A stretch of 64,000 bases of DNA from Streptomyces sp. M41(2017). Lineage in GTDB: Bacteria; Actinomycetota; Actinomycetes; Streptomycetales; Streptomycetaceae. The first letter of the stretch is position 1. Each line of letters starts with the position of its first letter. The stretch lies in the NCBI RefSeq assembly GCF_002078175.1, contig NZ_MWFK01000001.1:1798001-1862000 (forward strand), written 5' to 3'. The notes below the pieces were generated by a model. That model worked only from the letters and a program-made list of their open reading frames with translations. It did not search any database and was not told where the DNA came from. Position numbers and translations under genes: made by a program. Shown here in pieces: positions 62,322 to 64,000 of the stretch.

Positions 62322-63749
62322 ATGCGGGATCCGCTGTCCATCGCTACCGACGCCTTCACGTCCTTCCTCTTCGGAAAGGTCGAGACGACCCGGCTCCCCG
62401 TCCGCACCTCCACGGGACAGGCCCAGGCCGTCTACCTCCCCACCGCCGCACCCGGCCTCGGTGACTCGGGCGTCATCATCGGCCGCGAGGTGTACTCCGG
62501 GAAGGGCTACATCTACGACCCGTTCCAGCTGTACGGGCAGCAGCTCCCCGCCCCGCACTGGCTGGTCCTCGGTGAGTCCGGCAACGGCAAGTCGGCCCTG
62601 GAGAAGACCTACGTCCTGCGCCAGCTGCGCTTCCGTGACCGCCAGGTCGTCGTCCTCGACGCCCAGGGCGAGGACGGCGTCGGCGAGTGGAACCTCATCG
62701 CGGAGGAGCTGGGGATAACCCCCATCCGGCTCGACCCGACGGCCGCCCTCGACATGGGCATCCGGCTCAACCCGCTCGACCCCGCGATCACGACGACCGG
62801 GCAGCTCGCCCTGCTGCGCACCATCGTCGAGGTCGCCATGGGCCACGGCCTCGACGAACGCTCCGGCTTCGCCCTGAAGGTCGCGCACGCCTACGTCAAC
62901 GAGACGGTCGTCGAGCGCCAGCCCGTCCTCACCGACATCGTGGAGATGCTGCGCCACCCCGAACCGGAGTCGGCCGAGGCGATGAACGTCGCCATAGACG
63001 ACGTACGGGCCTGGGGTCTGGACGTCGCCCTCGTCCTCGACCGGCTCGTGGACGGTGACCTGCGGGGCATGTTCGACGGTCCGACGACGGTCGGCATCGA
63101 CCTGGACGCTCCGCTGATCGTCTTCGACCTGTCGCACATCGACCGGAACTCCATCGCCATGCCGATCCTGATGGCGATCGTCGGCGTGTGGCTGGAGCAC
63201 ACCTGGATCCGGCCCGACCGCAAGAAGCGCATCTTCCTGGTGGAGGAGGCGTGGCACATCATCAACAGCCCCTTCGTGGCACAGCTCTTCCAGCGGCTGC
63301 TGAAGTTCGGCCGGCGCCTCGGCCTGTCCTTCGTGGCGGTCGTCCACCACCTCTCCGACGTCGTCGACGGAGCGGCGGCGAAGGAGGCCGCGGCGATCCT
63401 GAAGATGGCGTCGACCAGAACGATCTACGCCCAGAAGGCCGACGAGGCACGGGCGACGGGCCGGGTCCTCGGCCTGCCACGGTGGGCGGTCGAGATCATC
63501 CCGACGCTCACTCCGGGCATCGCGGTCTGGGACGTCAACGGCAACGTCCAGGTGGTCAAGCACCTCATCACCGAGACGGAGCGCCCCCTGGTCTTCACCG
63601 ACCGGGCCATGACCGAGTCCTCGGCCGACCTCCTCCTCTCCGACGACGCGATGCGCGCCGCCGAACTGGAGGCGGAGGAACGGGCGGCGGCCTTCATGGA
63701 GCAGCACCTCAGCGACATCGACGACTCCTCCGAGTCCACGGTGGCGTGA
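62322..63749 (+). CDS. VirB4/TraC-like ATPase (AAA core)
   Basis: 475 aa. Walker A GESGNGKSALEK (about 83-94), Walker B RIFLVEEAWHII (about 302-313), and a C-terminal Q/R-type region (SFVAVVHHLSDVVDG, RTIYAQKADEARATGRVLGL) typical of VirB4/FtsK-type motors. The usual VirB4 N-terminal domain is absent and may be supplied by the preceding gene. Powers secretion or DNA transport. ATG 62322 follows the previous stop by 14 nt. Confidence 0.88.
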   Translation: MRDPLSIATDAFTSFLFGKVETTRLPVRTSTGQAQAVYLPTAAPGLGDSGVIIGREVYSGKGYIYDPFQLYGQQLPAPHWLVLGESGNGKSALEKTYVLRQLRFRDRQVVVLDAQGEDGVGEWNLIAEELGITPIRLDPTAALDMGIRLNPLDPAITTTGQLALLRTIVEVAMGHGLDERSGFALKVAHAYVNETVVERQPVLTDIVEMLRHPEPESAEAMNVAIDDVRAWGLDVALVLDRLVDGDLRGMFDGPTTVGIDLDAPLIVFDLSHIDRNSIAMPILMAIVGVWLEHTWIRPDRKKRIFLVEEAWHIINSPFVAQLFQRLLKFGRRLGLSFVAVVHHLSDVVDGAAAKEAAAILKMASTRTIYAQKADEARATGRVLGLPRWAVEIIPTLTPGIAVWDVNGNVQVVKHLITETERPLVFTDRAMTESSADLLLSDDAMRAAELEAEERAAAFMEQHLSDIDDSSESTVA

Positions 63750-63760
63750 GGCGGCCTGCG

Positions 63761-64000
63761 ATGAGACCGGACGACCGGAACGGCCCCCGGCGCGAGGGGG
63801 AGGGCGGTATCCCCGATGGCCTGCTGATCGGGGTGCTCGGCTTCCTCCTCGGCATGACCCTGATGGTGTGGACGGCGACGGGCCTCGCGGGCCTGTTCGC
63901 CCGCGGTGCCTGGCCGGACGCGGTCACTTTTCCGCGGACGCCCCTGGCCATGCGGCATCTGATCGGCGCGCCGCACGACCTGCCGGGCGCCTGGCCCGAC
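63761..64000 (+). CDS. Start of a membrane protein, possibly VirD4-like coupling protein (partial)
   Basis: 80 codons before the right edge, beginning MRPDDRNGPRREGEGGIPDG, with a transmembrane helix (LLIGVLGFLLGMTLMVWTAT) and a short basic/aromatic segment. The position, 11 nt after the VirB4-like gene, and the membrane-anchored start suit a VirD4/TraG coupling ATPase. The motor domain lies outside the window, so this is inference. Confidence 0.6.
   Translation, partial: MRPDDRNGPRREGEGGIPDGLLIGVLGFLLGMTLMVWTATGLAGLFARGAWPDAVTFPRTPLAMRHLIGAPHDLPGAWPD

Noticed and set aside
58070..64000. Integrative conjugative element or plasmid insertion
   Set aside because: No integrase, relaxase, att repeats or tRNA in view; gene order and base composition look like the core chromosome, though the right edge is cut.

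Overview
The window is high-GC actinobacterial DNA with GTG/TTG starts, densely packed operons and GlnR, mycothiol, RsiG and DevA-type genes. All of these point to a Streptomyces chromosome. From recalled gene order it looks syntenic with the S. coelicolor interval from about SCO4190 (devA) at the left down to SCO4126-4131 at the right. That synteny is memory-based; no search was run. I saw no rRNA, tRNA, transposase, prophage or CRISPR array.

Layout. 0-2.1 kb: a duplicated module of a DevA-type GntR regulator facing a ~62-aa membrane protein (devA partial, devE). 2.2-8.8 kb: Eis-like acetyltransferase, L-asparaginase II, the c-di-GMP-dependent anti-sigma factor RsiG, D-aminoacyl-tRNA deacylase, YgfZ, the nickel regulator Nur, a nitrobindin-like protein and a 32-aa membrane peptide. 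8.8-17.3 kb: three tandem membrane-anchored paralogues, DsrE and VOC proteins, a rhodanese operon with a Cys-containing leaderless leader peptide, an LmeA protein, and a membrane protein coupled to a MoaD/ThiS protein. 17.3-20.4 kb: alpha/beta hydrolase, glnR with a possible attenuator, and a LacI regulator. 20.4-30.9 kb: an envelope-stress-like region (secreted trypsin with FG-GAP repeats, HtrA-like protease, two-component system), a second LmeA protein, a 5'-nucleotidase and mshD.

31.1-39.3 kb: two ABC-exporter operons, one with an ECF sigma factor and a zf-HC2 membrane protein, the other with a YtrA-like GntR regulator whose palindrome abuts the start codon. 39.6-50 kb is a phosphate/polyphosphate island: ppk, a CHAD protein, a Nudix hydrolase, pstSCAB behind a clear PHO box, and a pit transporter with its PhoU-like partner. 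50.1-57.7 kb holds csoR with an operator-like palindrome, small hypothetical proteins, a lipoprotein, a BBE-type flavoprotein, a PAP2 phosphatase, a transglycosylase/NlpC-P60 hydrolase and a V8-like protease.

58.0-64.0 kb is one + strand operon resembling a minimal type IV secretion/conjugation apparatus: a two-helix small protein, a VirB8/TcpC-like protein, a VirB6/TrbL-like protein, an SCO6880-family protein, a VirB4-like ATPase and the start of a further membrane protein that may be a VirD4-like coupling protein. It lies close to a CwlT-like wall hydrolase on the other strand. This resident secretion-like machine, with no relaxase visible in the window, is the most interesting locus here.
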